Under the pieces are notes generated by a model. It searched no databases, was not told the origin of the DNA, and saw only the letters and a list, made by a program, of their open reading frames with translations. This document shows, piece after piece, positions 17,203 through 26,192 of a DNA stretch of 43,390 nt. Each line of letters starts with the position of its first letter. Position 1 is the stretch's first letter. The stretch spans positions 1 to 43,390 of the forward strand of contig CALEUW010000026.1 in the NCBI GenBank assembly GCA_937920725.1. Reading direction: 5' to 3'. A program made the translations under genes and the position numbers. This stretch comes from UMGS1601 sp900553335. GTDB taxonomy: Bacteria; Bacillota; Clostridia; Oscillospirales; Ruminococcaceae.

Positions 17203-18150
17203 TTAGTCCTTAATACCAGAATTAGCCATTGTTTCCATTACGTTACCCTGAGCAATCATAAATACAACCAATGGAGGAATCATAAGTAGTACCGCTGTTG
17301 CAAACGTTACGCCCTGACGTGCAAGACCGGAAGCTGAAATCTGCTGCATAATCGTAGGAAGCGTTTTCAGTTCCTCTGAGTAAATCAAAACTCCGCCCTG
17401 TACTGCCCAAGCTGCCTGGAACGCAAAAATGATAAGCGTCATCATAGCAGGCTTTGAGTTTGGTATTACTACCTGCCAGCAGATTCTGAAAAGACCTGCT
17501 CCGTCTACACGTGCTGCCTCTATCATCGAGTCATGTATTGTAGAAATACTCTGCCTCATAAGGAAGAGGTTCATAGGCATCGCTACGCTCGGAAGGATCA
17601 AAGCCCAGTATGTGTCGATCATACCAAGTGTTGCCATTACAAGGAACTGCATGATCCAAAGTGCTGACGATGTGAACAAAAGAGCTGTTACAATAATCTT
17701 ATTGATTGCCGCACCGCCCGGGAATTTACATTTAGCAAGAACGAACGACGCACAGCAACATACAAAAATGTTTGCAACCGTAATAACTATTGTGATGAAA
17801 ATGCTGTTAAATATATATCTTGAAAGCGGAACCCATAAGCTTGATGCAACCTTAAACATATCAGTATAGTTGACAAGCGTAGGTTCTAATACATACAGCT
17901 TCGGCGGGAATACGAAAAGCTCGTGAACCGGCTTAAATGATTGTATAACCGCATAGTAGAGAGGGAATACCATGAATAATCCCAAAAGCACGAGGAAGAT
18001 GAAGATTACAATGTCACCGCCGAGAGAACTGCTTGATTTTCTCTTTCTCTTTTTGACGTGCACCTTATTAATATCAAGGTTTTTCTGTCTTTTTCTAAGC
18101 CTTTTAAGGGCTTTTTCTTGTTTCTTTTTCTCTTTTTCGCTGAGTCCCAT
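17203..18150 (-). CDS. CUT1 sugar ABC transporter permease, MalG type (pair 1)
   Basis: 315 residues. The first 45 are extremely basic (KEKKKQEKALKRLRKRQK and more), then six membrane segments. The EAA loop is MIEAARVDGAGLFRICWQVVIPNSKP. AGGAGGTGAG lies upstream of the ATG. It directly follows its MalF partner and the solute-binding protein, the usual CUT1 order. The basic N-terminus is longer than in most MalG-type proteins and resembles that of the other MalG-type permease here. Confidence 0.88.
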   Translation of the reverse strand: MGLSEKEKKKQEKALKRLRKRQKNLDINKVHVKKRKRKSSSSLGGDIVIFIFLVLLGLFMVFPLYYAVIQSFKPVHELFVFPPKLYVLEPTLVNYTDMFKVASSLWVPLSRYIFNSIFITIVITVANIFVCCCASFVLAKCKFPGGAAINKIIVTALLFTSSALWIMQFLVMATLGMIDTYWALILPSVAMPMNLFLMRQSISTIHDSMIEAARVDGAGLFRICWQVVIPNSKPAMMTLIIFAFQAAWAVQGGVLIYSEELKTLPTIMQQISASGLARQGVTFATAVLLMIPPLVVFMIAQGNVMETMANSGIKD

Positions 18151-18166
18151 TCTGTAATCTCACCTC

Positions 18167-19105
18167 CTAATCCAAATACTTGGCAAGCAGCCAGTTAATA
18201 AACTTATTTACTAAAAGCATTGCAGCAAACAGTACGAAACATATTGCAGACGCATATCCCATCTCGTAACGGATAGTACCATAGTCTGTTGCATGGTTCA
18301 TAACAGTATGCGCTACATAGTCAGTTGAAGGAAGACCTACTAAGGACTGTCCTACGACACCTACTGTAAATGCAGCCGAGATCTGCAAAACTGCTGCGAA
18401 CAAAAGCTGAGGTCCCATTGAAGGGATAGTGATTGAGAAAAGCTCCTGCCAACGGTTTTTAATTCCCTCGATAGCGCCTGCCTCGTACATCGATTTATCA
18501 ATATTTTGGAATCCTGCACGAAGCGCCAGGAATCCTGCACCCATTGAAATCCAGAGCTGAACAATTACTACAACAGTAAAGATGTAGGTTGTATCAGTAA
18601 GCCACTGAATAGGTGAACTGATAATTCCGAGATCAATAAGCACTGAATTAAAGTATCCGTATGTATCTCCTGAGAAGAGGAGCTGCCAGATAACGTATAC
18701 TGACGGCGTCATTGACGGAGCATAGAATACAAATGTGAATATTGTTTTCAAAACCGGATGCATTTCATTTATAAGCCATGCTAAGAAGAATGAAAGCACA
18801 TACGAAAACGGTCCTGTGAAAATTGCCATTACAAGCGTGTTCTTCACGGCGATCATAAACGTATCATCGTTCAAAAACAGGTTTGTAAAGTTTGAAAGTC
18901 CGATAAACTGCGGAAGCTGTACCATGTTGAAGTTTGTAAATCCCATAGGAAGCGACATGAGTACAGGAATAATTGTGAATATCGTAAACAGAATCATAAA
19001 CGGAGCAAGCATTCCGTAACACCCGATATTTATTCTCATCATGTGAAGAGTATACTTAAGCTTGCCCTGATTCTTAAGCGGACCTGCGACCTGTGTTTTT
19101 GCCAT
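18167..19105 (-). CDS. CUT1 sugar ABC transporter permease, MalF type (pair 1)
   Basis: 312 residues and about six membrane segments. The EAA loop is MYEAGAIEGIKNRWQELFSITIPSMGP. AAAGGGGGAG provides the ribosome site. It lies 16 bases after the solute-binding protein gene, so these two and the next permease make a standard importer set apart from its ATPase. Substrate unknown. Confidence 0.88.
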   Translation of the reverse strand: MAKTQVAGPLKNQGKLKYTLHMMRINIGCYGMLAPFMILFTIFTIIPVLMSLPMGFTNFNMVQLPQFIGLSNFTNLFLNDDTFMIAVKNTLVMAIFTGPFSYVLSFFLAWLINEMHPVLKTIFTFVFYAPSMTPSVYVIWQLLFSGDTYGYFNSVLIDLGIISSPIQWLTDTTYIFTVVVIVQLWISMGAGFLALRAGFQNIDKSMYEAGAIEGIKNRWQELFSITIPSMGPQLLFAAVLQISAAFTVGVVGQSLVGLPSTDYVAHTVMNHATDYGTIRYEMGYASAICFVLFAAMLLVNKFINWLLAKYLD

Positions 19106-19121
19106 TTAGTTTACTCCCCCT

Positions 19122-22082
19122 TTACTTATGACCGACCGATAAACCAAGGTCGTCAATTTTACGTTTAATCTCGCTGTTGATATCCTTGTTGTACCACATT
19201 AATGTATCTCTAGGATTCTCAGCGTTATTAACTGTTTCTCTGAAGGCATTCATTATATTTCTTGTTACCGCATATGAAGCAGGAATTACAGGAATTTCTT
19301 TCTGCGTTGCGAATTGCGCCTGAAGTTTTTCCATATCAGATGTACTCCAAGAAAGCTCCTTAAGAGCTTCAATGTTTGCAGTATCAAACCTACCCATTGT
19401 ACCCATCAAAGCTTCAATGTCATTTCCGTAAGTTACCTGTGTTTCCTTTTCAGTAAACCATTTTATAAAGTTCCATGCTGCTTCTTGGTTTTCAGCCTTC
19501 TTAAAGATTATAGCGCCTGTTCCCTGTGAAGAAGCTGAATGGTCAATAGTTCCGTCCTCCTTAAGAGTTCCGGGAACTGAAGTCATTCCCCAGCATCCTT
19601 TAATCTCCGGAGCAGATACAGTAACCTGATTGAAGAAGGTATACGGCTGAATCAAAATCGGCATATCTCCTGTTCTGAATCTGGTAAATCCGTCATACTG
19701 CTGTGAGAAAGAATACGTAGTATAGAACTTCGTCCATGTGTTGAATGCATCAATTGCCGTCTGATCGTCAAATGTAGTCTGCGACTGATCTTCTGTATAA
19801 TAGTTAAGTCCGTGCTGAAGCATGAGCATTGCAAAGGTATTACCCGTTTCAACTGTTGTAGAAACTACTGCCGTACCGTTTGCTGAAGTGTTCTGAGTAA
19901 TAGGAAGTACAAGTCCAACCTCCATATAATTACTCTGAAGCACCGGAAGCACATTTATAAGATCGTCCCATGTCTGAACATCTTTTTCAGCGTCAATTCC
20001 ATATTCCGCTAAAATGTCTTCTCTGTAGAACATCATCGGGATCGACTGGCTTACAGGAAGTCCGTATGTTCCTCCGTTATATTCATACAAAACTGTAGCA
20101 TTTTCCTGAAATCTTCCCGTTATATCATCATAATCGTCAAATTTTGAAAGGTCTGTCAAAACGTCACGGGCAGCAAGCTGTATAGGGAAGTCGCCTCCGA
20201 TAAACAAAGCGATATCAGGACCTTTTCCTGCCAATGTAGCTTCAACGATACCTCCCTGAACAAGGTTTACAGTAACCTTTGTATCACTGTTTGGATTGAA
20301 ACTGCTCTCAACGAGCTGATTTACAATCTGAGCCTGATCTCGTCCGAGAGAAACCCAGCATACCATTGAATTTTCGCTGTCGCTTGAAAGCGAATTGTAA
20401 TCCTCAAAGAACGAACCGATAAACGACTTGAATCCAAATGCCAAGCTATCTAAAAATCCCTCGTCAACAGGAGTAAAATCCTTTGAAGCAGGAGCAATCT
20501 CTATCATGTCGATTTCAAGCGGCTGTCCTCTGTACTCTCTCATCCACGAAGATACTGATGTAATGTTATCCTTTATCTGAGAAAGATTTGAAGGAATGTT
20601 TGTTGGTCTGTCTGCACAATTATTCAGAACGAGCGCCATTTTTTCAAGAGTAATAGCTTCTGAACCGCCTGTTCCAGAAAGTCCCTCGATCTCGTCCTTC
20701 TTATTTCTAAGCTCTTCAGCGAATCTTTTGAACTCATCAACTATTTCAGGAATAACCTTATCAATCTGATAGTCGTTATATTCATCAGGATCAGGACCTG
20801 TGATCTGACGGATTCTTCTGTAATAACCGGTTATTTCATAAACAAGCGAATCAAGCTCCGCCATTATATCTCCGATTTCTCCCGGCAATGCCTCAAGCGT
20901 CATCGTATGTTTGCCTTCCTCGAGGTAGTAATACATATCGTTTCCGTTTTTGTCCTGAGGAGTTGTTACCTGCCAGTCTGTAGAGTAATAGAATTTAATC
21001 TGACCGCTCTCGGTGTTTGGAATCTTTCCGTCGATGAACAGCTTTCTGTTTGAATAAAAGCCTCTCATCTGATCTTGTCTTCCTCTTATACCTATTTTAT
21101 AATAACCTGCGGTTTTGACCTCAAATTCCCATGTAATTGCCTGTGTAGATTTTGTCCAGTTTCCCGAACCTATTGTATTATACTTTGTCTTTGTAGGATC
21201 TGAAGGCTGAGTAACGGACGAGTTTCTGTCATTTGTAGGATAAAGAGTTCTGTCAGACTTATAAATTGCAGCCTCACCCTGAACAGTAATTACATCAGCG
21301 TCCTTATTCTGTTCAAGCTCTGAATCACTAGGAGCGGAATACGCTTCAGTTGTCGGCTCCTGATCAAGCTTAATGCTCTCTATAGCAAACTGAGCCTTTA
21401 CAGATTCCAAAGTTACCGTATGTTCTCCGGCTTCAAAGTAAAACCAAAGTGCATCACCGTAAAGTCCGTCGCCGTCCTTTAAAAACTCCTCCTGCCAGCA
21501 AACCATCTCAACCTGTCCCGGTCTTATATCGTTGCCGTTAGCGTCCTGCTTTATATCTTCTTTGTTCACCCATCTTTTTGCAAGGGTAACTCTTGAAGCG
21601 GTATCGTAAGGAGAGGCTCCGTCAATCTGAAAATCAAATTCAATGCCGTCAGTTCCTCCTGCCAAGGCCTCGTAATTAATCTTTATCGCATAAACTCCCG
21701 ATTCCTTTACGGTTACAGGAAATGTTACGCTTCCGATCTGATTAGCCCATTTAAGAGCAGTTCTTCCGTCAACCTCTTCAACCGAAAGCTCAGCATCCGA
21801 GCTGCCTGTATATTTTGGCTGCTTTTCACTTGAGTAAATATAACCTTCGTCGTCAGATACTTCCGGACGCTCGGTGTCTTTATACTTTGCACGGTACTCG
21901 GTGTACGAAAGAGTATCAGAAGACGCTCCTTCCGCTTCGCTGTCAATATCCTCAGCAGAATCGGAAGCAACAATTGATGTGTTTTGCTTGTCATCATCTG
22001 CATATACAAAGGTAGCCGACGAAGCAACCATTGCCAAAGCAAGAGATAAAGCCAAAACTCTTTTCAAATGTTTGTGTTTCAC
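19122..22082 (-). CDS. Giant extracellular solute-binding protein with two carbohydrate-binding-like modules
   Basis: 986 residues, over twice the usual length of a CUT1 binding protein. GTG start at 22082 after AAGGTGG. Residues 1-28 are a signal peptide without a lipobox Cys. Two beta-sandwich, CBM-like modules follow: about 95-238 (SGVYAIKINYEAL, AGEHTVTLESVKAQF) and 260-417 (AGYYKIGIRGRQDQM, EGKHTMTLEALPGE). Residues 418-572 are a helical linker. From about 573 to 940 is a family-1 type binding protein (GKGPDIALFIGG, YEYNGGTYGLPVSQSIPMMFYRED, AAWNFIKWFTEKE). The design implies binding of a polymer or complex glycan before import. How it stays on the cell is unclear; contact with the anchored propeller protein is one possibility. 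Confidence 0.88.
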   Translation of the reverse strand: MKHKHLKRVLALSLALAMVASSATFVYADDDKQNTSIVASDSAEDIDSEAEGASSDTLSYTEYRAKYKDTERPEVSDDEGYIYSSEKQPKYTGSSDAELSVEEVDGRTALKWANQIGSVTFPVTVKESGVYAIKINYEALAGGTDGIEFDFQIDGASPYDTASRVTLAKRWVNKEDIKQDANGNDIRPGQVEMVCWQEEFLKDGDGLYGDALWFYFEAGEHTVTLESVKAQFAIESIKLDQEPTTEAYSAPSDSELEQNKDADVITVQGEAAIYKSDRTLYPTNDRNSSVTQPSDPTKTKYNTIGSGNWTKSTQAITWEFEVKTAGYYKIGIRGRQDQMRGFYSNRKLFIDGKIPNTESGQIKFYYSTDWQVTTPQDKNGNDMYYYLEEGKHTMTLEALPGEIGDIMAELDSLVYEITGYYRRIRQITGPDPDEYNDYQIDKVIPEIVDEFKRFAEELRNKKDEIEGLSGTGGSEAITLEKMALVLNNCADRPTNIPSNLSQIKDNITSVSSWMREYRGQPLEIDMIEIAPASKDFTPVDEGFLDSLAFGFKSFIGSFFEDYNSLSSDSENSMVCWVSLGRDQAQIVNQLVESSFNPNSDTKVTVNLVQGGIVEATLAGKGPDIALFIGGDFPIQLAARDVLTDLSKFDDYDDITGRFQENATVLYEYNGGTYGLPVSQSIPMMFYREDILAEYGIDAEKDVQTWDDLINVLPVLQSNYMEVGLVLPITQNTSANGTAVVSTTVETGNTFAMLMLQHGLNYYTEDQSQTTFDDQTAIDAFNTWTKFYTTYSFSQQYDGFTRFRTGDMPILIQPYTFFNQVTVSAPEIKGCWGMTSVPGTLKEDGTIDHSASSQGTGAIIFKKAENQEAAWNFIKWFTEKETQVTYGNDIEALMGTMGRFDTANIEALKELSWSTSDMEKLQAQFATQKEIPVIPASYAVTRNIMNAFRETVNNAENPRDTLMWYNKDINSEIKRKIDDLGLSVGHK

Positions 22083-22154
22083 AGTGTATCCACCTTCCTT
22101 ATAAAATGTATTTGCCGATTTATTTTTCCCTCTTACGGGTGAAAACGTTATTTA

Positions 22155-23132
22155 TCAGGTCGATTTAAAAATAAGGATTTTTTCGTTTTCCTCATCAAGC
22201 TCAACCTTCAATTTATCTCCGCCCTTTATTCCGAGCGTTTCAAGATAATCCTTGGGGATCTGAAGCCGTCCCGAACGGTCAAGAACAATAAGCTCTTCAT
22301 GCTGCGGCTCCTGTTCCTGTTCCTCGATTTGATCCGAATCAACCTCACCGAGATTTCCTCCGAGATCATCAAGCTCCTCTGCATAAGATTTTTTTCTTAT
22401 GATCTCAGAGCTTGTTCTTCCGTCCCTGATAGCAACTACTCTGTCGATATGCTTTGAAAGCTTAACGTCGTGAGTAACTATTACTATTGTAAGGCCTTCG
22501 GTTCTGTTAAGCTCCTTGAAAATTTCAAGAATTGCTTCTGAGGTTTTCGTATCTACAGCACCCGTCGGCTCATCAGCCAATAATAGCTTAGGCGAATTCG
22601 CCAGAGCGATAGCTATAGCTACTCTTTGCTGCTCGCCGCCCGACATTTGATCGAGCCTTGAATTTGCACGGTGCGAAAGTCCCACTTTATTTAAAAGATC
22701 AAGCGCTCTTTCACGCCTCTGCTTAGAGCCTTTTAACAGCATCGGCATTTCAACGTTTTGAACTGCCGTCAAATACGGTATCAGGTTTCTGGCATTGTTC
22801 TGCCATACAAAACCGACCGTATTTCTTTTGTAATCCATATAATCTCTGTCGGAAAACTTCAAAAGATTTTTGCCGTCAACAGTAAGACTTCCCGCACTCG
22901 GTTTATCAAGTCCTCCGAGCATATTCAAAAGCGTACTCTTTCCGCTTCCGGAATTTCCGACTATTGCCATCAGTTCTCCGCGCTTAACATCAAGATCCAG
23001 TCCCTGAAGGGCAACGACTTCAACCTCGCTTGTTTTATAAATTTTTACGAGGTTTTCACATCTTATCATATATTCGTCATCAGCGCCGGATATATTTTGA
23101 TCATCAACTAACACATCACTCAACAATCTCAC
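22155..23132 (-). CDS. MacB/LolD-type ABC ATPase with a C-terminal AbrB-like domain
   Basis: 325 residues. The ATPase (about 20-245) has Walker A GNSGSGKST, the family insert FVWQNNARNLIPYLTAVQNV, signature MSGGEQQR, Walker B LLLADEPTGA and switch His in IVTHD. After an acidic linker rich in Glu/Gln, residues about 281-325 match a SpoVT/AbrB swapped-hairpin domain: IVLDRSGRLQIPKDYLETLGIKGGDKLKV. Such a domain normally binds DNA as a dimer, or serves as a dimerisation unit. It overlaps the preceding ATPase gene by 17 bases. MacB-type ATPases normally work with an FtsX-like permease; none is in the operon. The pair may instead drive the CUT1 permeases. Confidence 0.87.
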   Translation of the reverse strand: MRLLSDVLVDDQNISGADDEYMIRCENLVKIYKTSEVEVVALQGLDLDVKRGELMAIVGNSGSGKSTLLNMLGGLDKPSAGSLTVDGKNLLKFSDRDYMDYKRNTVGFVWQNNARNLIPYLTAVQNVEMPMLLKGSKQRRERALDLLNKVGLSHRANSRLDQMSGGEQQRVAIAIALANSPKLLLADEPTGAVDTKTSEAILEIFKELNRTEGLTIVIVTHDVKLSKHIDRVVAIRDGRTSSEIIRKKSYAEELDDLGGNLGEVDSDQIEEQEQEPQHEELIVLDRSGRLQIPKDYLETLGIKGGDKLKVELDEENEKILIFKST

Positions 23133-23793
23133 CGTCCTCTAATGTGTAAACCCTATCAGCTACATCTATCATACTGGGATCATGAGTTGTCATCACGATT
23201 GTCATACCCTCTTTTTCCACAAGCTCCTTAAAAAGCTTTACTATATATAAAGAAGTCTGCGTATCAAGCTCAGCAGTAGGCTCGTCAGCAAAAATAATTT
23301 TAGGCGAGTGTGCAATCGCTCTTGCTATTGCTACCCTCTGCTGTTCACCGCCGCTCATTTCAGCAGGACGGTGATGCATTCTTTTCGCAAGTCCAACACT
23401 AGCCAAACATTCCTTTACTCTTTCGTCACGCTTTGCTGCAGGATAACCCGAAAGCCTAAGCCCGAATTCCACATTCTCATACCCCGTCATGCTGGATATA
23501 AGAGCAACAGACTGAAATACAAACGACATATCAAAACGCCGCTTTTCATCCCTCTGGCCATCGCTGAGCGCCGTTACATCCTCATCGAGAAACACAACCT
23601 TTCCCGATGTCGGGCGGTCAAGGCATCCCAGTATGTTTATAAGCGTTGTTTTTCCGCTTCCCGATCTGCCCCTTAAAATCGTGAGCTTACCCTGTTCTAT
23701 TTCTATATTTATATTTTTCAACGCATGAACTACATTTCCATCTCCGATTGTAAAATCTCTGATAACATTTTCAGCAGATAATATACAGCTCAA
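23116..23793 (-). CDS. MacB/LolD-type ABC ATPase (first gene of the 13-kb operon)
   Basis: 225 residues from TTG 23793, preceded by AGGCGGTGAG. The frame is open to an ATG at 23850, but that start has no ribosome site and would add 19 basic residues not typical of the family. Walker A GRSGSGKTT, Q-loop FVFQSVALISSMTGYENV, signature MSGGEQQRVAIARA, Walker B IIFADEPTAELD, switch TTHD. It is a minimal nucleotide-binding domain and probably pairs with the AbrB-fused ATPase as a heterodimer, since the two genes overlap. No FtsX-type permease accompanies them. Confidence 0.86.
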   Translation of the reverse strand: MSCILSAENVIRDFTIGDGNVVHALKNINIEIEQGKLTILRGRSGSGKTTLINILGCLDRPTSGKVVFLDEDVTALSDGQRDEKRRFDMSFVFQSVALISSMTGYENVEFGLRLSGYPAAKRDERVKECLASVGLAKRMHHRPAEMSGGEQQRVAIARAIAHSPKIIFADEPTAELDTQTSLYIVKLFKELVEKEGMTIVMTTHDPSMIDVADRVYTLEDGEIVE

Positions 23794-23979
23794 CCGCTCA
23801 CCGCCTTTCCTGAGAAAAGTAGACGTTTTTGATTTGTGCATTTTGTACATTTTGCTTTTTTAGCAATAAAAACAATAAGCCTTTTCGCCTATTGGTAAAA
23901 AGCTACTATTAAGACCAGCTTTTTTATTCCATTTTCGGCGAATAGAACAAACATTTATCTATAAGTATGCAGTTTTATA
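23794..23979 (-). promoter_or_regulatory. Structured leader of the 13-kb operon
   Basis: Untranslated RNA of about 185 bases from the predicted start of transcription. A nested pair of stems is visible: TTCGCC (23884-23889) with GGCGAA (23937-23942), enclosing the 8-bp stem AAAAAGCT/AGCTTTTT (23897-23904 with 23917-23924). The inner stem ends in a T run in the RNA sense, as in an attenuator. It matches no riboswitch I know. Confidence 0.4.
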
Positions 23980-23985
23980 TTGATA

Positions 23986-24014
23986 ATTATATCAAAAACC
24001 CTTGTCATTGTCAA
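23986..24014 (-). promoter_or_regulatory. Consensus promoter of the 13-kb operon
   Basis: Minus strand: TTGACA (24009-24014), exactly 17 bases, TATAAT (23986-23991). A perfect sigma-A-type match, so control probably comes from a repressor or from the leader. The rest of the gap to thrS (24015-24205) is AT-rich and holds nothing I can name. Confidence 0.85.
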
Positions 24015-24205
24015 GGTTTTTGTGGACTTTCACCATATGTTTTACTATATAACCGACCGCAGATTTTTGTCAATTATAAACAAATATTATTGGCAAAATT
24101 CGTTAATATAGACTATAGTTTTGCTGTATTAGGTATTTATTTGTTTAAACGATAAAGTTGTTCACAAATTGTTCAGTAGTTTACTTGGGAAACAATCAAA
24201 AAAGT

Positions 24206-24244
24206 AAAAAATTACCGTCTGTACATAAAAAATGAACAGACGGT
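24206..24244. terminator. Terminator after thrS
   Basis: Nine-base-pair stem ACCGTCTGT (24214-24222) with ACAGACGGT (24236-24244), with T runs on both strands. Confidence 0.85.
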
Positions 24245-24256
24245 TTTTAATAGAAT

Positions 24257-26170
24257 TTAATTACTTGATTTTGTTTCAATCTCTGCCATTAGCTTACCAA
24301 CAAGATCGTCAACAGGCATAGCTCCGATGTCCCCCTCTTTACGGGAACGAACCGCAACTGCTCCTGCCTCTATTTCCTTATCACCGATTACAAGCATATA
24401 CGGGATTTTCTCAAGCTGAGCCTGACGTATTTTCCAACCCATTTTTTCAGCTCTCTTATCTATGGATACACGAATGCCCTCAGCATTAAGCTTTTTGCAC
24501 ACTTCATCGGCATAATCGTTTTGCTTGTCAGATACAGGAATGATCTTCACCTGCTCAGGAGCAAGCCAAAGAGGAAATGCACCTGCAAAATGCTCTATCA
24601 AAATTCCAATAAACCTCTCAATCGAACCGAAAGCAACACGGTGTATCATGATAGGACGGTGCTTTTCTCCGTCAGCGCCGTTGTACTCAAGTTCAAATCT
24701 TAGCGGCAGCTGGAAGTCAAGCTGGATTGTACCGCACTGCCATGTTCTGCCGATAGAGTCCTGCAAATGGAAGTCGATTTTCGGTCCGTAGAACGCTCCA
24801 TCACCCTCGTTTACTTCATAATCAAGACCTAAATCATCAAGCGCTCCTCTCAGAGCATCTGTAGCCATTTCCCAATCCTCATCACTTCCCATACTGTCCT
24901 CAGGACGTGTAGAAAGCTCAACGTGATAAGTGAACCCAAAGAGATTATATACCTCATCAATAAGTTTCGCTACACCCTTTATCTCATCTCTTATCTGCTC
25001 GGGAGTCATAAAGATGTGAGCGTCGTCCTGCGTAAAGCAGCGAACTCTCATGAGGCCGTGAAGCTGACCTGATTTCTCATGTCTGTGAACGATTCCCAGT
25101 TCACCTAAACGAAGCGGAAGATCACGGTATGATCTCGGCTCGGACTGATAAACCAAAACTCCTCCCGGACAGTTCATAGGCTTTACCGCATAATCCTTTT
25201 CGTCAATTACGGTCGTATACATATTATCCTTGTAATGATCCCAGTGGCCGGAGGTTTCCCAAAGGCTTCTGTTCAAAATTATAGGAGTCGATATTTCATG
25301 ATAGCCGTTTCTCTCGTGAAGCTCATGCCAGTAGTTTAAAAGTGTGTTTTTAAGTATCATGCCCTTTGGAAGGAAAAACGGAAATCCCGGACCTGCTTCA
25401 GTCATCATGAAAAGTCCAAGCTGTTTTCCAAGCTTTCTGTGATCTCTCTTTTTAGCTTCCTCCAAAAGATTCAAATATTCCTCAAGCTGCGATGCTTTAG
25501 GAAAAGCAACAGCATAAATACGGGAAAGCATCTTATTCTTTTCGCTTCCCCTCCAGTATGCGCCGGTGCAGGAAGTAAGCTTTATAGCCTTAACAGGAGA
25601 AGTTGTCATCAGATGAGGGCCTGCACAAAGGTCGGTAAACTCGCCCTGCTTGTAAAATGAGATAGGTTCTCCCTTGCCCGCGTGTTCCTCACAAAGTTCA
25701 ACCTTATAAATCTCTCCCTGTTTCTTAAGATACTCTATCGCTTCATCAGGCGAAAGCTCAAATTGCTCCAGCTCAAGACCTTCTTTAACGATCTTTTTCA
25801 TCTCGGCTTCGATTTTTTCAAGCTCCTCCTCTGTGAAAGGAGTTTCTCTGTCAAAATCATAGTAAAAACCGTTGTCGATAGCAGGACCTATCGCAAGAAG
25901 AGTTTCAGGATAAAGTCTTTTTACCGCCTGCGCCATAATGTGGGAGGCTGTATGCCAAAACGTCTTTTTTCCGTCAATATCATCAAATGTCAACACCTCA
26001 AACGTACAGTCCGAATCAACCGTAGTTCTCAGATCCCTTACCTCTCCGTTTATTTTAACCGAACAAGCAGACTTATAAAGGCCCATACCTATTCCCTTGA
26101 CAATTTCCGCAGCGCTCGTCTTGTTTTCAATTTCACGAACACTTCCATCCTTAAGTGTAAGTTTAATCAT
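24257..26170 (-). CDS. thrS: Threonyl-tRNA synthetase
   Basis: 637-residue class II synthetase that charges tRNA-Thr in the cytoplasm. Domains in order: N-terminal TGS (about 1-60), editing domain with HTASHIMAQAV (HxxxH) and later the Cys/His part LCEEHAGKGEP, catalytic core with motif 2 RHEKSGQLHGLMRVRCFTQDD, zinc ligands around MNCPGG, HIFMT and HRVAFGS, motif 3 near FGSIERFIG, and a C-terminal anticodon-binding domain (VKIIPVSDKQNDYA onward). Length and order are normal. GAGAAGGGATG lies ahead of the ATG. It is cotranscribed with a small membrane protein behind a T-box leader. Confidence 0.97.
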   Translation of the reverse strand: MIKLTLKDGSVREIENKTSAAEIVKGIGMGLYKSACSVKINGEVRDLRTTVDSDCTFEVLTFDDIDGKKTFWHTASHIMAQAVKRLYPETLLAIGPAIDNGFYYDFDRETPFTEEELEKIEAEMKKIVKEGLELEQFELSPDEAIEYLKKQGEIYKVELCEEHAGKGEPISFYKQGEFTDLCAGPHLMTTSPVKAIKLTSCTGAYWRGSEKNKMLSRIYAVAFPKASQLEEYLNLLEEAKKRDHRKLGKQLGLFMMTEAGPGFPFFLPKGMILKNTLLNYWHELHERNGYHEISTPIILNRSLWETSGHWDHYKDNMYTTVIDEKDYAVKPMNCPGGVLVYQSEPRSYRDLPLRLGELGIVHRHEKSGQLHGLMRVRCFTQDDAHIFMTPEQIRDEIKGVAKLIDEVYNLFGFTYHVELSTRPEDSMGSDEDWEMATDALRGALDDLGLDYEVNEGDGAFYGPKIDFHLQDSIGRTWQCGTIQLDFQLPLRFELEYNGADGEKHRPIMIHRVAFGSIERFIGILIEHFAGAFPLWLAPEQVKIIPVSDKQNDYADEVCKKLNAEGIRVSIDKRAEKMGWKIRQAQLEKIPYMLVIGDKEIEAGAVAVRSRKEGDIGAMPVDDLVGKLMAEIETKSSN

Positions 26171-26192
26171 AGTTTTTTACATCCCTTCTCAA

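Noticed and set aside
23794..23850. ATG start giving a 244-residue first ATPase
   Set aside because: No ribosome site precedes it and the added basic residues are unlike the family; TTG 23793 follows AGGCGGTGAG. Not excluded.
23995..24025. Imperfect hairpin near CCTTGTCATTGTCAAGG, considered as a terminator
   Set aside because: It coincides with the -35 element and spacer of a perfect promoter on the minus strand, and there is no plus-strand gene ahead of it.
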